From NCBI GenBank assembly GCA_016700055.1, contig CP064997.1, forward strand, positions 1,674,001-1,738,000: a DNA stretch of 64,000 bases, in the 5' to 3' direction. The notes below the pieces were generated by a model. That model was not told the DNA's origin. It saw only the letters and a list, made by a program, of their open reading frames with translations, and did not search any database. The stretch comes from Actinomycetota bacterium (GTDB lineage Bacteria > Actinomycetota > Acidimicrobiia > Acidimicrobiales > Ilumatobacteraceae). The position numbers and the translations under genes were made by a program. This document shows, one piece after another, positions 39,545-48,848 of the stretch. Positions within the stretch are counted from its first letter, which is position 1. Each line of letters starts with the position of its first letter.

Positions 39545-42480
39545 GGCGCTTGCGGGGGTTGGTGGCGCTCGTCGCACTCGCGTTCGTCGTGTTCGGCATC
39601 CCCCTACTGCTGGTTCGCGTGGCGGGCGCCCCGTGGCCGGACACGATGCCGAACCCGTCCGGTGCGGTCGACTCGCTGCGCGATGGTCGGATCGACGCCG
39701 GCGTCGTCGTCGCCGTACTTGCCGCGCTGCTGTGGGTGGCGTGGGCGCGGCTGGTGGTGAGCCTCTTGGTCGAGATGTGGCACGTTCGCCGCGGCCGTGA
39801 GGTGCCGCGTGTCCTCGTGCTCGGGGCGGGAACGCAACGGTTGGCGGCGTTGCTCGTCTCCAGTCTCTCGTTGCTCGGGGGAGTCGCGACCCGCGGCGCC
39901 GCAGCCGACGCGGCGTCCGTGTCGGAGGTGCTGGCGCGGTTGATGCCCGACTCGGCTCCGACAGGCGGGCGCGAGGAATTGGTGTTCGGTGCACCGTGGA
40001 CGGTGCCCGAGCAAGGAGCGGTGGTCCAAGACGGCGGAACGGGAGGGACGACCACGATCGGATGGACGGTCCGCCAGCACGACTCGTGGTGGGGACTCGC
40101 GGAGACCCTGTTCGAAGACGGTGCCCGGTGGCGGGAGATCCACGAGCTGAACGTCGGGCGTGAGGTTGCCCCCGGTGTCGTCCTCGATGCCGCCGCCGAG
40201 TCGGTGGAGCCCGGATGGCTGGTACTACTGCCGGCGGCTCCCGTGGTGACCGTGGAACCCGGTGACACGCTGAGCGCGATCGCGCGGGAGACCCTGGGCG
40301 ACGCCGTTGCCTGGCCCGAGATCTGGGAAGTGAACGGGGGAGACAGCTTCGACGGGCGGGTGTTCGAGGACCCGAACCTGATCCTCCCCGGGTGGCGGTT
40401 GGAGATGCCGACCACCACCGTCGTCGCACCGAGACGCGTCGTCGCCGCGCACGACGCGTTCGCCCAGGTGGAAGTGGTCGACGCGGTCGAGGTGGTGCCC
40501 CCGGAACCGCCGCAGACGCCGGCTCTCGCCACGTTGGCGCCGCCGCAGGGGGAGCCCGCGTCGGCGGTGCCGCCGTCGGCGACCGTGCCCGACGACGAGT
40601 GCGCCGTCGTCGTGGCGCTGCCGGCGTCGTCTCGTGAGGGCCGTGGGCTCGCCGGCGCCGCCCTCGTCGCCTCCGGAGCGATGGTGATGGTCGAGCTCAG
40701 CCGCCGTCGCCGGCTGCGCTCGGCCCCGGCCCATACGCGCCTTCCCGCCCCGAGCAGCACAGCCGAACAGACCGAGCTGGCGTTGCGGGCGCTGGAACGC
40801 TCCGAACAGCTCGTCCGGCTCGACCTTGCGCTGCGCGCTGCGGCCGGACGCCTGGCACCGCCTGGTCAGCTCGGTCTCGAAGGTGCCCGGGTGTTGCTCG
40901 CCATCGTCGCCCCGACGGGGGCGATCGAGATCCACCTCGATCGTGCTGTCGAAGCGCCGCCACCGTGGCGGGCGACCGGCGAGCGGTCGTGGGAGCTACC
41001 TGCGGGCGTGACGGTGGAGGAGCTTGCCGTCCTCGGCGGTGACCGGGCGATGCCCTGCCAGGCCCTCGCCCATGTCGGGCGCAGCTCCGCGGGTGAGGTC
41101 TACCTCGACGTCGAGGCCGTGGGAGTGCTGCGCATCGAGGGTGACGACGACGACACCGCGCCGATCCTGCGCGCGGTCGCGCTCGGTCTCGCGCTGTCAC
41201 CGTTCTCGCTGTCGGCCTCGCTCGTCGGCACTGCCGGTGGCGCCGCACGCTGGCGCGGGGGGCGCGCCTGGCAGGTGGTCGAGAGCGTCGACGAGGCGGT
41301 GGAGCTCGCCGCCGCCTGCACCAGCGGGCTCGGTGCCAGGCTCGGGCACTCCGGCTCCACGTTCACCGCTCGGGCGGCGAGTGGGGCCGAAGCGTGGGAA
41401 CCGACCATCGTCGTCCTGCGGCGCGGTGACGTGGGCGCCGGGGAGGTCCAAATGCTCAGCGCGATCGCGGCCGGCGGGGGTGCGGGGGTGGCGGTGGTCA
41501 CCGACGTGCCCGGCGTGGAGGGTGGAGCGCTGCTGCACGTCGGCGCTGGCGACGTCTGGACGCTCGACCCGTTCGGGATCGAGCTCTTCCCGGTGGGGCT
41601 GGAGATCGAAGAGGCCGACGCGATCGAGCAACTGCTCGACGAGGCGCGCAGCGAATCACTGGTCGAAGAGGATGCCCCGCCGGCCCGCAGCGAGCCCGTG
41701 CCCGCGTGGGAACTGCTCATCCGCGTGCTCGGGCCGCTCGAGGTCGTCGCGTCGACGGGTCGGGCCGCGGTGTTCGAGCGATCGAAGGCGCTCGAGCTCG
41801 TCGCCTGGCTCGGGCTGCACCGCGAGCGCGCCACCCGCTCCGGCGCGCGCACTGCGCTGTGGGACCTCGACGTGCGCGACGCGACGTTCGCGAACGTCGT
41901 CTCCGACGCCAGGCGGTCGCTGGCCCGTTCGGTCGCCCCGCCTCCGGGAGAGGAGTGGATCGGACGCACGTTGACTGACCAGCTCCCGCTGCACCCGCTC
42001 GTGGTCTCCGACGTCGAGTTGCTGCGGGCGCGTCTTCGCCGGGCTCGGGCGGCGAGCGGAGACGAAGCCGTCGCCGAGCTGCGCGAGGGCCTCGCGCTCG
42101 TCAGGGGACAGGTGTTCAGTGGCACCGGCTTCCTCTGGCCGGACACCTCCGGGCTGACGTCGGAGCTGGTGCTGCTCGTGGTGAGCGCGGCGACAGAGCT
42201 GGCTTCACGCTGCCTCGAGCGCGGCGACATCGAAGGGGTGTTCTGGGCCACGGGGCAGGGTTTGGCGGTGCTGCCCGGTCACGAGGAGCTGGTCGGGTTG
42301 CGGATGCAGGCCCACGGCGCGGCCGGGGACTACGCCGGCGTGCGGGCGGTGTGGGCCGAGTACGAGCGCTCGCTCGTCGATCCCTGGGGTGACAGCGAGG
42401 CCAGCCCGAAGCTCGTGCGGCTTCGTCGCCAGCTGCTCAGCTGTACTGATCGAGGATCGACTCCTCCGTCAACCGGCTGA
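39541..42480 (+). CDS. Large membrane protein with two LysM-like domains and a C-terminal BTAD regulatory domain
   Basis: 979 residues from GTG 39541, coupled to the TadG-like gene. N-terminal membrane helices (LVALVALAFVVFGIPLLLV; AGVVVAVLAALLWVAWARL; a third near residues 100-118). LysM-like units: VRQHDSWWGLAETLFEDG near residue 177 and VEPGDTLSAIARETLGDA near 236, each followed by the W-x-E-I-x-x-x-N ending. A Pro-rich linker, another helix (GLAGAALVASGAMVMVELS) and a long region without clear motifs follow. From about residue 722 a winged-helix plus BTAD module (IRVLGPLEVVASTGRAAVFE, LELVAWLGLHRERATRSGAR, ending LVRLRRQLLS) resembles SARP/AfsR-type activators. Its C-terminal end overlaps disA. 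It may link wall or pilus status to regulation (inference). Confidence 0.82.
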   Translation: MRRLRGLVALVALAFVVFGIPLLLVRVAGAPWPDTMPNPSGAVDSLRDGRIDAGVVVAVLAALLWVAWARLVVSLLVEMWHVRRGREVPRVLVLGAGTQRLAALLVSSLSLLGGVATRGAAADAASVSEVLARLMPDSAPTGGREELVFGAPWTVPEQGAVVQDGGTGGTTTIGWTVRQHDSWWGLAETLFEDGARWREIHELNVGREVAPGVVLDAAAESVEPGWLVLLPAAPVVTVEPGDTLSAIARETLGDAVAWPEIWEVNGGDSFDGRVFEDPNLILPGWRLEMPTTTVVAPRRVVAAHDAFAQVEVVDAVEVVPPEPPQTPALATLAPPQGEPASAVPPSATVPDDECAVVVALPASSREGRGLAGAALVASGAMVMVELSRRRRLRSAPAHTRLPAPSSTAEQTELALRALERSEQLVRLDLALRAAAGRLAPPGQLGLEGARVLLAIVAPTGAIEIHLDRAVEAPPPWRATGERSWELPAGVTVEELAVLGGDRAMPCQALAHVGRSSAGEVYLDVEAVGVLRIEGDDDDTAPILRAVALGLALSPFSLSASLVGTAGGAARWRGGRAWQVVESVDEAVELAAACTSGLGARLGHSGSTFTARAASGAEAWEPTIVVLRRGDVGAGEVQMLSAIAAGGGAGVAVVTDVPGVEGGALLHVGAGDVWTLDPFGIELFPVGLEIEEADAIEQLLDEARSESLVEEDAPPARSEPVPAWELLIRVLGPLEVVASTGRAAVFERSKALELVAWLGLHRERATRSGARTALWDLDVRDATFANVVSDARRSLARSVAPPPGEEWIGRTLTDQLPLHPLVVSDVELLRARLRRARAASGDEAVAELREGLALVRGQVFSGTGFLWPDTSGLTSELVLLVVSAATELASRCLERGDIEGVFWATGQGLAVLPGHEELVGLRMQAHGAAGDYAGVRAVWAEYERSLVDPWGDSEASPKLVRLRRQLLSCTDRGSTPPSTG

Positions 42481-43525
42481 GCGCGTCCTTGATGGCGACG
42501 GCGCGCACCTCGTTGACGCCGTCCACCTTGCACAGGTCGCCAACCGTCGCCCGCAGCAGCTTGGACAGATCGCCGAAGTGCTCGGCCACGGCCGCGGCCA
42601 CTCCCTTGCCGAGCCGCGGCACCCGGTTGAGCAGGCGCTCACCGCGCGGCGACAGGGGGTGGTCGAGGTCGGCGGTGCCGCAGGGGAGCTGCAAAGTGGC
42701 GGCAGCCTTGCGCAGCTCGAGCACGTCGTCGTCGTCGAGCACCGCGAGAGACGTGAGCACTTCGGGCACGGTGCGTTCGCAGCCGGGGCTGAGGTAGTCC
42801 TTGATCACCAGGTCGAGATCGGGGGCGACGTCGCTGTACACCTCGTCGAGCTGCAGGCGCAGCAGCCGGGCGTCGACGCCGAGCTCGACGATCATCGTCT
42901 CGATCTCATCTGCGATGCGGTGCACCATCTCGGCGCGCTGGATGACCGTGGCCACGTCGCGCAAGGTGACGACGTCTTCGAGCTCGAGCGTGGTGAGGTT
43001 CGCCATCGCGTCGTCGAGCCGGGCCCGATAGCGCTCCAGGGTCTGGAGGGCCTGGTTCGCGCGGTCGAGCAGCCTGCCGACCTCTTGCAGCTGGTGCTTG
43101 GTCTCGGCGACGTAGACGGCGATGACGCTCATCTCCTCGCTGACGCTCACCACCGGCACGCGGATGGAGCGGGCGACGCGCTCGGCGGTGCGGTGCCGGG
43201 TACCCGTCTCGCTCGTCGGGACGCTCGGGTCGGGCACGAGGTGCACGTTGGCCCGGGCGATGCGCTGGCCGTCGGCGGCGAGGATGATCGCCCCGTCCAT
43301 CTTGGCCAGCTCCGAGAGGCGCTGAGGGGTGAACGGCGCGTCTAGCAAGAAGCCACCCGAGCAGATGGCGAGCACGTCGGGGTCGTCGCCGAGCACCACG
43401 AGCGCACCCATCTTCGCCCTCACGATGCGGTCGAGGCCGTCACGCAGGCGAGTGCCGGGGGCCACCTTCGACAACGCGGCGAGCCACAGCTCGTTGCGCT
43501 CGACGGAAAGGGTACGCCCGTGCAC
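42437..43525 (-). CDS. disA: DNA integrity scanning diadenylate cyclase
   Basis: 362 residues. The N-terminal DAC domain has MDGAIILAADG (DGA motif) and GTRHRTAERVAR (RHR motif), which bind ATP and make c-di-AMP. The middle helical spine includes LLDRANQALQTLERYRARLD, and a C-terminal HhH domain (RLLNRVPRLGKGVAAAVAEHF, VGDLCKVDGVNEVRAVAI) binds branched DNA. The start is GTG 43525. Its 3' end overlaps the BTAD gene by 44 bp in convergent orientation. radA lies upstream on the same strand, separated by one opposing gene. Confidence 0.96.
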   Translation of the reverse strand: MHGRTLSVERNELWLAALSKVAPGTRLRDGLDRIVRAKMGALVVLGDDPDVLAICSGGFLLDAPFTPQRLSELAKMDGAIILAADGQRIARANVHLVPDPSVPTSETGTRHRTAERVARSIRVPVVSVSEEMSVIAVYVAETKHQLQEVGRLLDRANQALQTLERYRARLDDAMANLTTLELEDVVTLRDVATVIQRAEMVHRIADEIETMIVELGVDARLLRLQLDEVYSDVAPDLDLVIKDYLSPGCERTVPEVLTSLAVLDDDDVLELRKAAATLQLPCGTADLDHPLSPRGERLLNRVPRLGKGVAAAVAEHFGDLSKLLRATVGDLCKVDGVNEVRAVAIKDALSRLTEESILDQYS

Positions 43526-43608
43526 GACGGGAGTCTAGAGGACGGCCAGGACCAGCTCCGGTGAGGACACGGGTGGGGCGGCATCGGTGTCGGTGCCCGG
43601 GCGCGTGG

Positions 43609-43647
43609 GTCAGCGAGCCGATCCCCTCCCCGGTCCGGCTCGCTGAC
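43609..43647. promoter_or_regulatory. Perfect 12-bp inverted repeat upstream of disA
   Basis: GTCAGCGAGCCG (43609-43620) and CGGCTCGCTGAC (43636-43647) with a 15-base spacer, 84 bp upstream of the disA start in the 287-bp disA/2H-phosphoesterase divergent gap. It may be a dyad operator, or a stem in the disA leader RNA. No T-run, so a simple terminator is unlikely. The rest of the gap holds only the palindrome listed at 43750. Confidence 0.55.
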
Positions 43648-43749
43648 ACCAACGCTTCGGTGCTCGGGGCCAAGGGGGCTGGGCCGGATCGAGCACCTCT
43701 CCACGTCCGTGGGTGACGAGATCGTACGGACACGAACGATCTGACGACA

Positions 43750-43763
43750 GGGACCAAGGTCCC
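43750..43763. promoter_or_regulatory. GGGACC-AA-GGTCCC palindrome, DosR/NarL-type operator candidate
   Basis: A 14-bp dyad GGGACCAAGGTCCC lies 49 bp upstream of the 2H-phosphoesterase gene. The mycobacterial DosR box has the related form GGGACT-WW-AGTCCC in the same geometry, so a NarL/DosR-family response regulator is a candidate binder. Similarity is by eye. Confidence 0.45.
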
Positions 43764-43812
43764 AAACATCGCCGTTGGATGCGACGATGCAGCCGTTTCG
43801 TAGGCTCGCGGG

Positions 43813-44331
43813 GTGAGACGGTCAGCCCTCGTGGTCGTCGTGCCCGAAGCCGAGGCGGTGGTGGCGCCGTGGCGCGCGCTGGGTGAGTTGGTGGCCCCAC
43901 GCAGCGTGCCCGCCCATGTGACCGTGCTCTATCCGTTCGCGATGCCCCCGCTCGGCGAAGCGTTGCTCGCCACGGTGGCCGCGACCGTGGTGCGGCGCCC
44001 GGTGTTCGAGGTCACCTTCTGGCGCACCGGGGTCTTCGCCGAGCGCTTGCTCTACCTGGAGCCGGATCCGTCCGAGCCGTTCCTCGCGCTCACGCGTGAG
44101 CTGACCGAGCGCTTCCCGGACCATCCGCCGTACGCCGGGGAGGTGCCCGTCGAGCTGGTCAAGCCCCACCTCACCGTCGCCTTCGGACTGGCGCCGCAGC
44201 CCTTGCGGGAGGCGCTCGCCGCGCTGGGCGCGATGGCGCCGATCGTGCACACCGTCACCCACGTCACCGTGCTGGCCGAGGACGAGCACCAGGAGTGGCA
44301 GGTGGTGGCCGAGGCCCCACTTGGCGGCTAG
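43813..44331 (+). CDS. 2'-5' RNA ligase/2H phosphoesterase family protein
   Basis: 172 residues. The two catalytic tetrapeptides are HVTV (in PAHVTVLYPF) and HLTV (in KPHLTVAFGL), as needed for the 2H phosphoesterase fold, which acts on 2',3'-cyclic phosphates or 2'-5' linkages. It overlaps the 3' end of the convergent radA by 4 bp. Substrate unknown. Confidence 0.87.
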   Translation: MRRSALVVVVPEAEAVVAPWRALGELVAPRSVPAHVTVLYPFAMPPLGEALLATVAATVVRRPVFEVTFWRTGVFAERLLYLEPDPSEPFLALTRELTERFPDHPPYAGEVPVELVKPHLTVAFGLAPQPLREALAALGAMAPIVHTVTHVTVLAEDEHQEWQVVAEAPLGG

Positions 44332-45719
44332 TACCTCGGCGGCGGGGTCCCCTGGACCCTCGCCAGCCCCGCGGCGGAGAGGGCCTCGGCGAGGGTGGTG
44401 GCGCGCTCGAGGTGGATGCCGGCGATGCCGTCGGGGGCACTCGCCGGCACGAGCGCTCGCGTGAAGCCCAGCCGGGCGGCTTCGGCGAGCCTCCTCGCGC
44501 TGTGCGTCACCTGGCGCAGCTCCCCGGCGAGGCCGACCTCGCCGAAGATCACCAGATCCGCGGGCAGCGGACGGTCACTGATCGCCGAGACGATGGCGCA
44601 GCAGAGGCCGAGGTCGGCTCCTGGCTCGGTGAGGCGCACCCCGCCGACGACGGAGGTGTAGACCTCGTGCGCGCCGACGGGCATGCCGGCGCGGCGCTCG
44701 AGCACGGCGAGCAGCAGCGCGAGACGCCCGGGGTCGAGGCCAAGGGCTGTTCGCCGCGGGGGGACCGCGTTCGTCGTCAGGTTGGTGAGCGCCTGGACCT
44801 CGAGCAGCAGCGGGCGCTGGCCGTCGAGGGTCGGCACGACGACGCTGCCGGGCACCCCCTGGTGGCGGTCGGCGAGGAAGAGCCAACTCGCGTCGGGAAC
44901 CCCCTGCAGCCCGCGAGGACGCATCTCGAACAACCCCAGATCGTCGGTGGGGCCGTAGCGGTGCTTGGTGGCGCGCAGCAGGCGCAAGGAGTGGTGGCGC
45001 TCGCCCTCGAACGCGAGCACGGTGTCGACGACGTGTTCGAGCGCGCGTGGGCCCGCCAGAGAGCCGTCCTTGGTGACATGGCCGACCAGCACGATCGGCA
45101 GGTGGCGCAGCTTGGCCACCTGTACCAGCTGTTGCGCACAGCCGCGCACCTGCACAACCGTGCCCGGCGACGACCCGAGGCTGGCGTCGGCGACCGTCTG
45201 GATGCTGTCGACGATGACGAGCGACGGCGCGAGCTCGTCGATCGCCGCGACGATGCGCCCGAGATCGGTCTCGGCCAGCACCCAGAGGTCGTCGCGCACC
45301 GCGCTCAAGCGCTCGGCGCGCAGGCGCACCTGCTGGGCGCTCTCCTCGGCGGACACGTACAGGGCACGCCCCGGCCACCACGCGAGGAGCTGCAGCAGCA
45401 GCGTGCTCTTGCCGATGCCCGGCTCGCCCCCCAGCAGGGTCACCGACCCGGGCACGAGACCGCCGCCGAGCACGCGGTCGAGCTCTCCGATGCCGCTCGG
45501 TTGAGCCTGCGCGACGTCGGCGTCGACGTCGCTGATCTGGCGGGCGGGTGCCGCGGCCGTGCTGGAGGTGCCCGCCGCGGCGGGCACCTCGACATCTTCG
45601 ACGAGGCTGTTCCAGGCCCCACATGCCGGACACCGCCCGGCCCACTTCGGGTGTGCCGCCGAGCATTCGGTACATCTGTGGACGAACTTCACGCTCTTGG
45701 CAGCACCTGCAGCACCCAT
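44328..45719 (-). CDS. radA: DNA repair protein RadA (Sms)
   Basis: 463 residues. Zinc finger CTECSAAHPKWAGRCPACGAW near residue 16, Walker A GGEPGIGKSTLLLQLL, the RadA-specific GHVTKDGSLAGPRALEHVVD (KNRFG-type region later as KHRYGPTDDLGLFEM) and a C-terminal Lon-protease-like domain (EVYTSVVGGVRLTEPGADLG, FGEVGLAGELRQV). It drives branch migration in recombination. The start is ATG 45719 (MGAAGAAKSVKF); reading is open further but crosses the fur promoter. Confidence 0.95.
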   Translation of the reverse strand: MGAAGAAKSVKFVHRCTECSAAHPKWAGRCPACGAWNSLVEDVEVPAAAGTSSTAAAPARQISDVDADVAQAQPSGIGELDRVLGGGLVPGSVTLLGGEPGIGKSTLLLQLLAWWPGRALYVSAEESAQQVRLRAERLSAVRDDLWVLAETDLGRIVAAIDELAPSLVIVDSIQTVADASLGSSPGTVVQVRGCAQQLVQVAKLRHLPIVLVGHVTKDGSLAGPRALEHVVDTVLAFEGERHHSLRLLRATKHRYGPTDDLGLFEMRPRGLQGVPDASWLFLADRHQGVPGSVVVPTLDGQRPLLLEVQALTNLTTNAVPPRRTALGLDPGRLALLLAVLERRAGMPVGAHEVYTSVVGGVRLTEPGADLGLCCAIVSAISDRPLPADLVIFGEVGLAGELRQVTHSARRLAEAARLGFTRALVPASAPDGIAGIHLERATTLAEALSAAGLARVQGTPPPRY

Positions 45720-45763
45720 GGCTCTCGACCCTACGCGGCGGGTGTGACACGAAGGCGTGCTGT

Positions 45764-45831
45764 CCCCCCTCGCGTTCTCGGTCGGATGAGTCGCGCTATG
45801 TGTCACAAATCCGACCGAGAAGTTGGGGGGG
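45764..45831. promoter_or_regulatory. Long inverted repeat between radA and fur
   Basis: TTCTCGGTCGGAT (45775-45787) is repeated inverted as ATCCGACCGAGAA (45809-45821), perfect over 13 bp with a 21-base spacer. Runs CCCCCC (45764-45769) and GGGGGGG (45825-45831) extend it imperfectly. A second dyad, TGTGACAC (45733-45740) with GTGTCACA (45800-45807), interlocks with it. It could be an operator for radA, a cruciform or terminator-like structure, or a small non-coding repeat element. Confidence 0.6.
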
Positions 45832-45862
45832 CTGCCCGGTCGGTGTGGATGAATCCAAGAAT

Positions 45863-45891
45863 TTGACTGATTCCAATAAAGGGCGTAGGGT
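45863..45891 (+). promoter_or_regulatory. furA promoter with FurA-type operator, leaderless
   Basis: -35 TTGACT (45863-45868), 17-bp AT-rich spacer GATTCCAATAAAGGGCG, -10 TAGGGT (45886-45891). The GTG start is 6 bases further on, so the transcript should begin at about the start codon. The TTGACTGATTCCA core resembles, from memory, the autoregulatory FurA/FurS site of mycobacterial and streptomycete furA-katG genes. Expected behaviour: repression by metal-bound FurA, release by peroxide. Confidence 0.75.
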
Positions 45892-45897
45892 CGTCTC

Positions 45898-46419
45898 GTG
45901 GTTTCCGTGGCACCTGACGCCTTCGCGGACCCCGATGTGGGCCGGGCGCGACTGCTCGAGCTCGGGATCAGGGTGACGGCTCCCCGGCTGGCGGTGCTGA
46001 GCGCCGTCGCCGAGCGCCCGCACAGCGATGCCGACGCCGTGGCGCGCGCGGTGCGTGAGCGCCTCGGGACCGTGTCGACCCAGGCGGTGTACGACACGCT
46101 GGCGCTGTTCAGCGCGGAGGGGCTGCTGCGGCGCATTGCCCCGGCCGGCTCACCGGCGCGCTACGAGACGCGAGTCGGCGACAACCACCACCATGTGACC
46201 TGCCGAGTCTGCGGAGCTATGGCCGACGTCGACTGCGCGGTCGGCCAGGTGCCGTGCCTCACGCCGGCCGACTCCCACGGCTACGTCATCGACGAGGCCG
46301 ACGTCATCTACTGGGGCCTGTGCCCCTCGTGTCAGCACGCTCAGCCGACCGACCAGCCTCAGCCGACCGACGAGCCCGAATCAACCGACAAGCCCGAACC
46401 AACCGAATCGAAGGAGTGA
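45898..46419 (+). CDS. furA: Fur-family peroxide-type regulator FurA
   Basis: 173 residues. Winged helix [20 protein letters not shown], then [19 protein letters not shown], metal site [12 protein letters not shown] and the second Cys pair CPSC. The two CxxC pairs form the structural zinc site. The C-terminal tail ([20 protein letters not shown]) is a repetitive Pro/Thr/Glu extension not usual in the family. The catalase gene starts 2 bp after its stop, so this is very likely the peroxide-responsive repressor of that catalase. Confidence 0.9.
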   Translation: MVSVAPDAFADPDVGRARLLELGIRVTAPRLAVLSAVAERPHSDADAVARAVRERLGTVSTQAVYDTLALFSAEGLLRRIAPAGSPARYETRVGDNHHHVTCRVCGAMADVDCAVGQVPCLTPADSHGYVIDEADVIYWGLCPSCQHAQPTDQPQPTDEPESTDKPEPTESKE

Positions 46420-46421
46420 TC

Positions 46422-47969
46422 GTGTCCAACGACAGCAACGAGCTCATCTACGAAGGGTCTTCACCGACGGGATCGGCGATGTCCAACGGCGCGCCGTCCG
46501 AGAGCGACCGCAACAGCCTCAGCATCTCGCCGAACGGGCCGCTGCTGCTGCACGACGTCCACCTCGTCGAGACCCTGGCCCACTTCAACCGCGAGAACGT
46601 CCCGGAGCGGCGCCCGCACGCGAAGGGTTCCGGCGCATTCGGCACGTTCGAGGTCACCGAAGACGTCAGCCGCTACACCAAGGCGGCGCTGTTCCAGCCG
46701 GGAGTGAACACCCGGTTGCTGCTTCGCTTCTCCACCGTCGCCGGCGAGCTCGGCTCACCGGACACCTGGCGCGACGTGCGCGGGTTCTCGCTCAAGTTCT
46801 ACACGTCGGAGGGCAACTACGACCTCGTCGGCAACAACACGCCGGTCTTCTTCCTGCGTGACCCGATGAAGTTCCCGCACTTCATCCGCTCGCAGAAGCG
46901 GCTCCCCGACTCCGGGCTGCGCGACGGAACCATGCAGTGGGACTTCTGGTCGCACACCCCCGAATCGGCGCACCAGGTCACGTACCTGATGGGCGACCGC
47001 GGTTTGCCCCGGACGTGGCGGCACATGAACGGCTACGGCTCACACACCTACATGTGGGTCAACGCGGCGGGCGAGAGGTTCTGGGTGAAGTACCACTTCC
47101 ACACGAACCAGGGTGTGCAGAGCGTGACGAGCGAGGAGGCCGAACGCATCGCCGGAGCCGACGCCGACTTCCACCGCCGCGACCTGTTCGACGCGATCGC
47201 CCGCGGCGACTTCCCGAGCTGGAAGTTGTCGGTGCAGGTGATGCCCTACGACGAGGCGAAGACCTACCGCTACAACCCGTTCGATCTCACCAAGGTGTGG
47301 CCGCACTCGGACTACCCGCTGATCCCGGTGGGCACGATGACCTTGAACGAGAACCCGGAGAACTTCTTCGCGCAGATCGAGCAGGCCGCGTTCGCGCCGA
47401 GCAACGTCGTGCCCGGCATCGGCTTCTCGCCGGACAAGATGCTGCTCGGGAGGGTCTTCGCCTACGCCGACGCCCACCGTGCCCGCATCGGCACGAACTT
47501 CCACCAGCTCCCGGTGAACAAGCCGGTCAACGGTGCTCCCGATCCGTACATGTTCGACGGCAACATGGCCTTCGACCACAGCGGTGCGGCACCGGTCTAT
47601 GCGCCGAACAGCTTCGGGCGGGGATTCGCCGACCTCGAAGGGCCGGTGGCCGAGGGTTGGGAGGCCGACGGCGAGATGGTGCGCCAGGCGTACGTGCTCC
47701 ACGCCGAAGACGACGACTGGACCCAGGCCGGGATCCTCGTGCGTGAGGTGTTCGACGACGCTCAGCGTGACCGCTTCGTCGACACCGTCGCCGGGACGCT
47801 CGAGACCGTCCGCCCCGACGTCCGCGAGCGTGCGTTCAAGTACTGGCGCAACGTCGACGAGACGATCGGCAAGCGCATCGAGGACAAGGTGCGCGCCGCC
47901 GCCGATGCTCCGGCGCTGCCCGGCATGGACGAGGGCGTCACCGCGTCCGCGATCCTCGTCGAGGACTAG
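46422..47969 (+). CDS. katA: Monofunctional heme catalase
   Basis: 515 residues, small-subunit type. The catalytic His is in [16 protein letters not shown], the Asn in [13 protein letters not shown], and the proximal Tyr in [36 protein letters not shown] and [17 protein letters not shown] are also canonical. The GTG start at 46422 follows the furA TGA by two bases. It removes hydrogen peroxide. The furA partner here is a plain catalase rather than the KatG catalase-peroxidase usual in mycobacteria. Confidence 0.96.
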   Translation: MSNDSNELIYEGSSPTGSAMSNGAPSESDRNSLSISPNGPLLLHDVHLVETLAHFNRENVPERRPHAKGSGAFGTFEVTEDVSRYTKAALFQPGVNTRLLLRFSTVAGELGSPDTWRDVRGFSLKFYTSEGNYDLVGNNTPVFFLRDPMKFPHFIRSQKRLPDSGLRDGTMQWDFWSHTPESAHQVTYLMGDRGLPRTWRHMNGYGSHTYMWVNAAGERFWVKYHFHTNQGVQSVTSEEAERIAGADADFHRRDLFDAIARGDFPSWKLSVQVMPYDEAKTYRYNPFDLTKVWPHSDYPLIPVGTMTLNENPENFFAQIEQAAFAPSNVVPGIGFSPDKMLLGRVFAYADAHRARIGTNFHQLPVNKPVNGAPDPYMFDGNMAFDHSGAAPVYAPNSFGRGFADLEGPVAEGWEADGEMVRQAYVLHAEDDDWTQAGILVREVFDDAQRDRFVDTVAGTLETVRPDVRERAFKYWRNVDETIGKRIEDKVRAAADAPALPGMDEGVTASAILVED

Positions 47970-48805
47970 TCGCGCGTAAGTGGAGTGCCCGTGCGGCGGC
48001 GAGTGGATCGCTGCCGGCGGGCCCTCACCACATAGGCGACGAACGCCCCGGCCAGCACCAGCCAGGCCACCGCTGCTACGAGCGCGCCGGTGGCGAGGAG
48101 ACCCCACGAGTCGCTCGGGCCCTCGTCGACGCTGCTCGTGACGAGCGACTGCGCGGACCCGTCGGTGGCCACCGTCCAGTGGAGCAGGCCGTCCTGCTCG
48201 ACGGCGGTGGTCTTGCGCACTTCTCCGGGCAGAGAGACCGTCAAGGAGACCCCTACCGCCTCTTCGAGGGTGAGCCCCCGGTCGGCGAGCGCCTCGGCGT
48301 ACGGAACACCGCCGACCAGCGACACCACCTCGGCGTCGACGAAGGCCTCGAGCCCGTTCGGCAGCGCGAGGCTGCCGTCGAGGCTGTACGTCACCCCTCG
48401 TCCCTCGACCAGCCGGCTGAGCACGGGATCGACGAACGGGCCGCCAGGCCCGGAGAGCTGGGCGAGCGCGACGTTCGCCTCTTCGGGCGAAGCGAAGTCG
48501 GTGGTCAGGATCACCTCCAAGCCTCCGTCGGCGCTCGGGCTCGGGCCGTCGACCTCCCAGCCGGCGGCGACCAGGTCTTCGGTGCGCAGGTCCTCTGCCA
48601 GAAGGGGTGCCGCGGCGACGACGTCGGCGTCGGCCGTGACGGTCACGGTGACCGTGCCGGCTCCCGCCTCGTCGACGACGACGTCGACGGCGACATCGAC
48701 ACGGCACGCGCCGAGAAAGGGGACGACGACCGCGACCAGCACTGCGGCCAAGGCCGCTCGCCGTGGGAGCGCGCGCGGAGAGCTGCGTGAAAGCCGGGCA
48801 CCCAT
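47966..48805 (-). CDS. LppM-like (DUF3153) membrane lipoprotein
   Basis: 279 residues. Signal peptide with lipobox FLGAC (Cys near residue 34), an extracytoplasmic beta-rich domain starting [19 protein letters not shown] with [18 protein letters not shown] and [18 protein letters not shown], then a C-terminal helix [19 protein letters not shown] and a basic tail. This architecture is that of mycobacterial LppM. Function unclear. It converges on the catalase gene with a 4-bp overlap. Confidence 0.82.
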   Translation of the reverse strand: MGARLSRSSPRALPRRAALAAVLVAVVVPFLGACRVDVAVDVVVDEAGAGTVTVTVTADADVVAAAPLLAEDLRTEDLVAAGWEVDGPSPSADGGLEVILTTDFASPEEANVALAQLSGPGGPFVDPVLSRLVEGRGVTYSLDGSLALPNGLEAFVDAEVVSLVGGVPYAEALADRGLTLEEAVGVSLTVSLPGEVRKTTAVEQDGLLHWTVATDGSAQSLVTSSVDEGPSDSWGLLATGALVAAVAWLVLAGAFVAYVVRARRQRSTRRRTGTPLTRD

Positions 48806-48848
48806 GCGGGCACGATCTTCCCAGATCGGGCACCGTTAGCCTGAGCCG

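Noticed and set aside
45720..46136. Extending RadA upstream to 46136
   Set aside because: It would be antisense to furA and pass through the promoter region; the RadA zinc finger begins right after ATG 45719.
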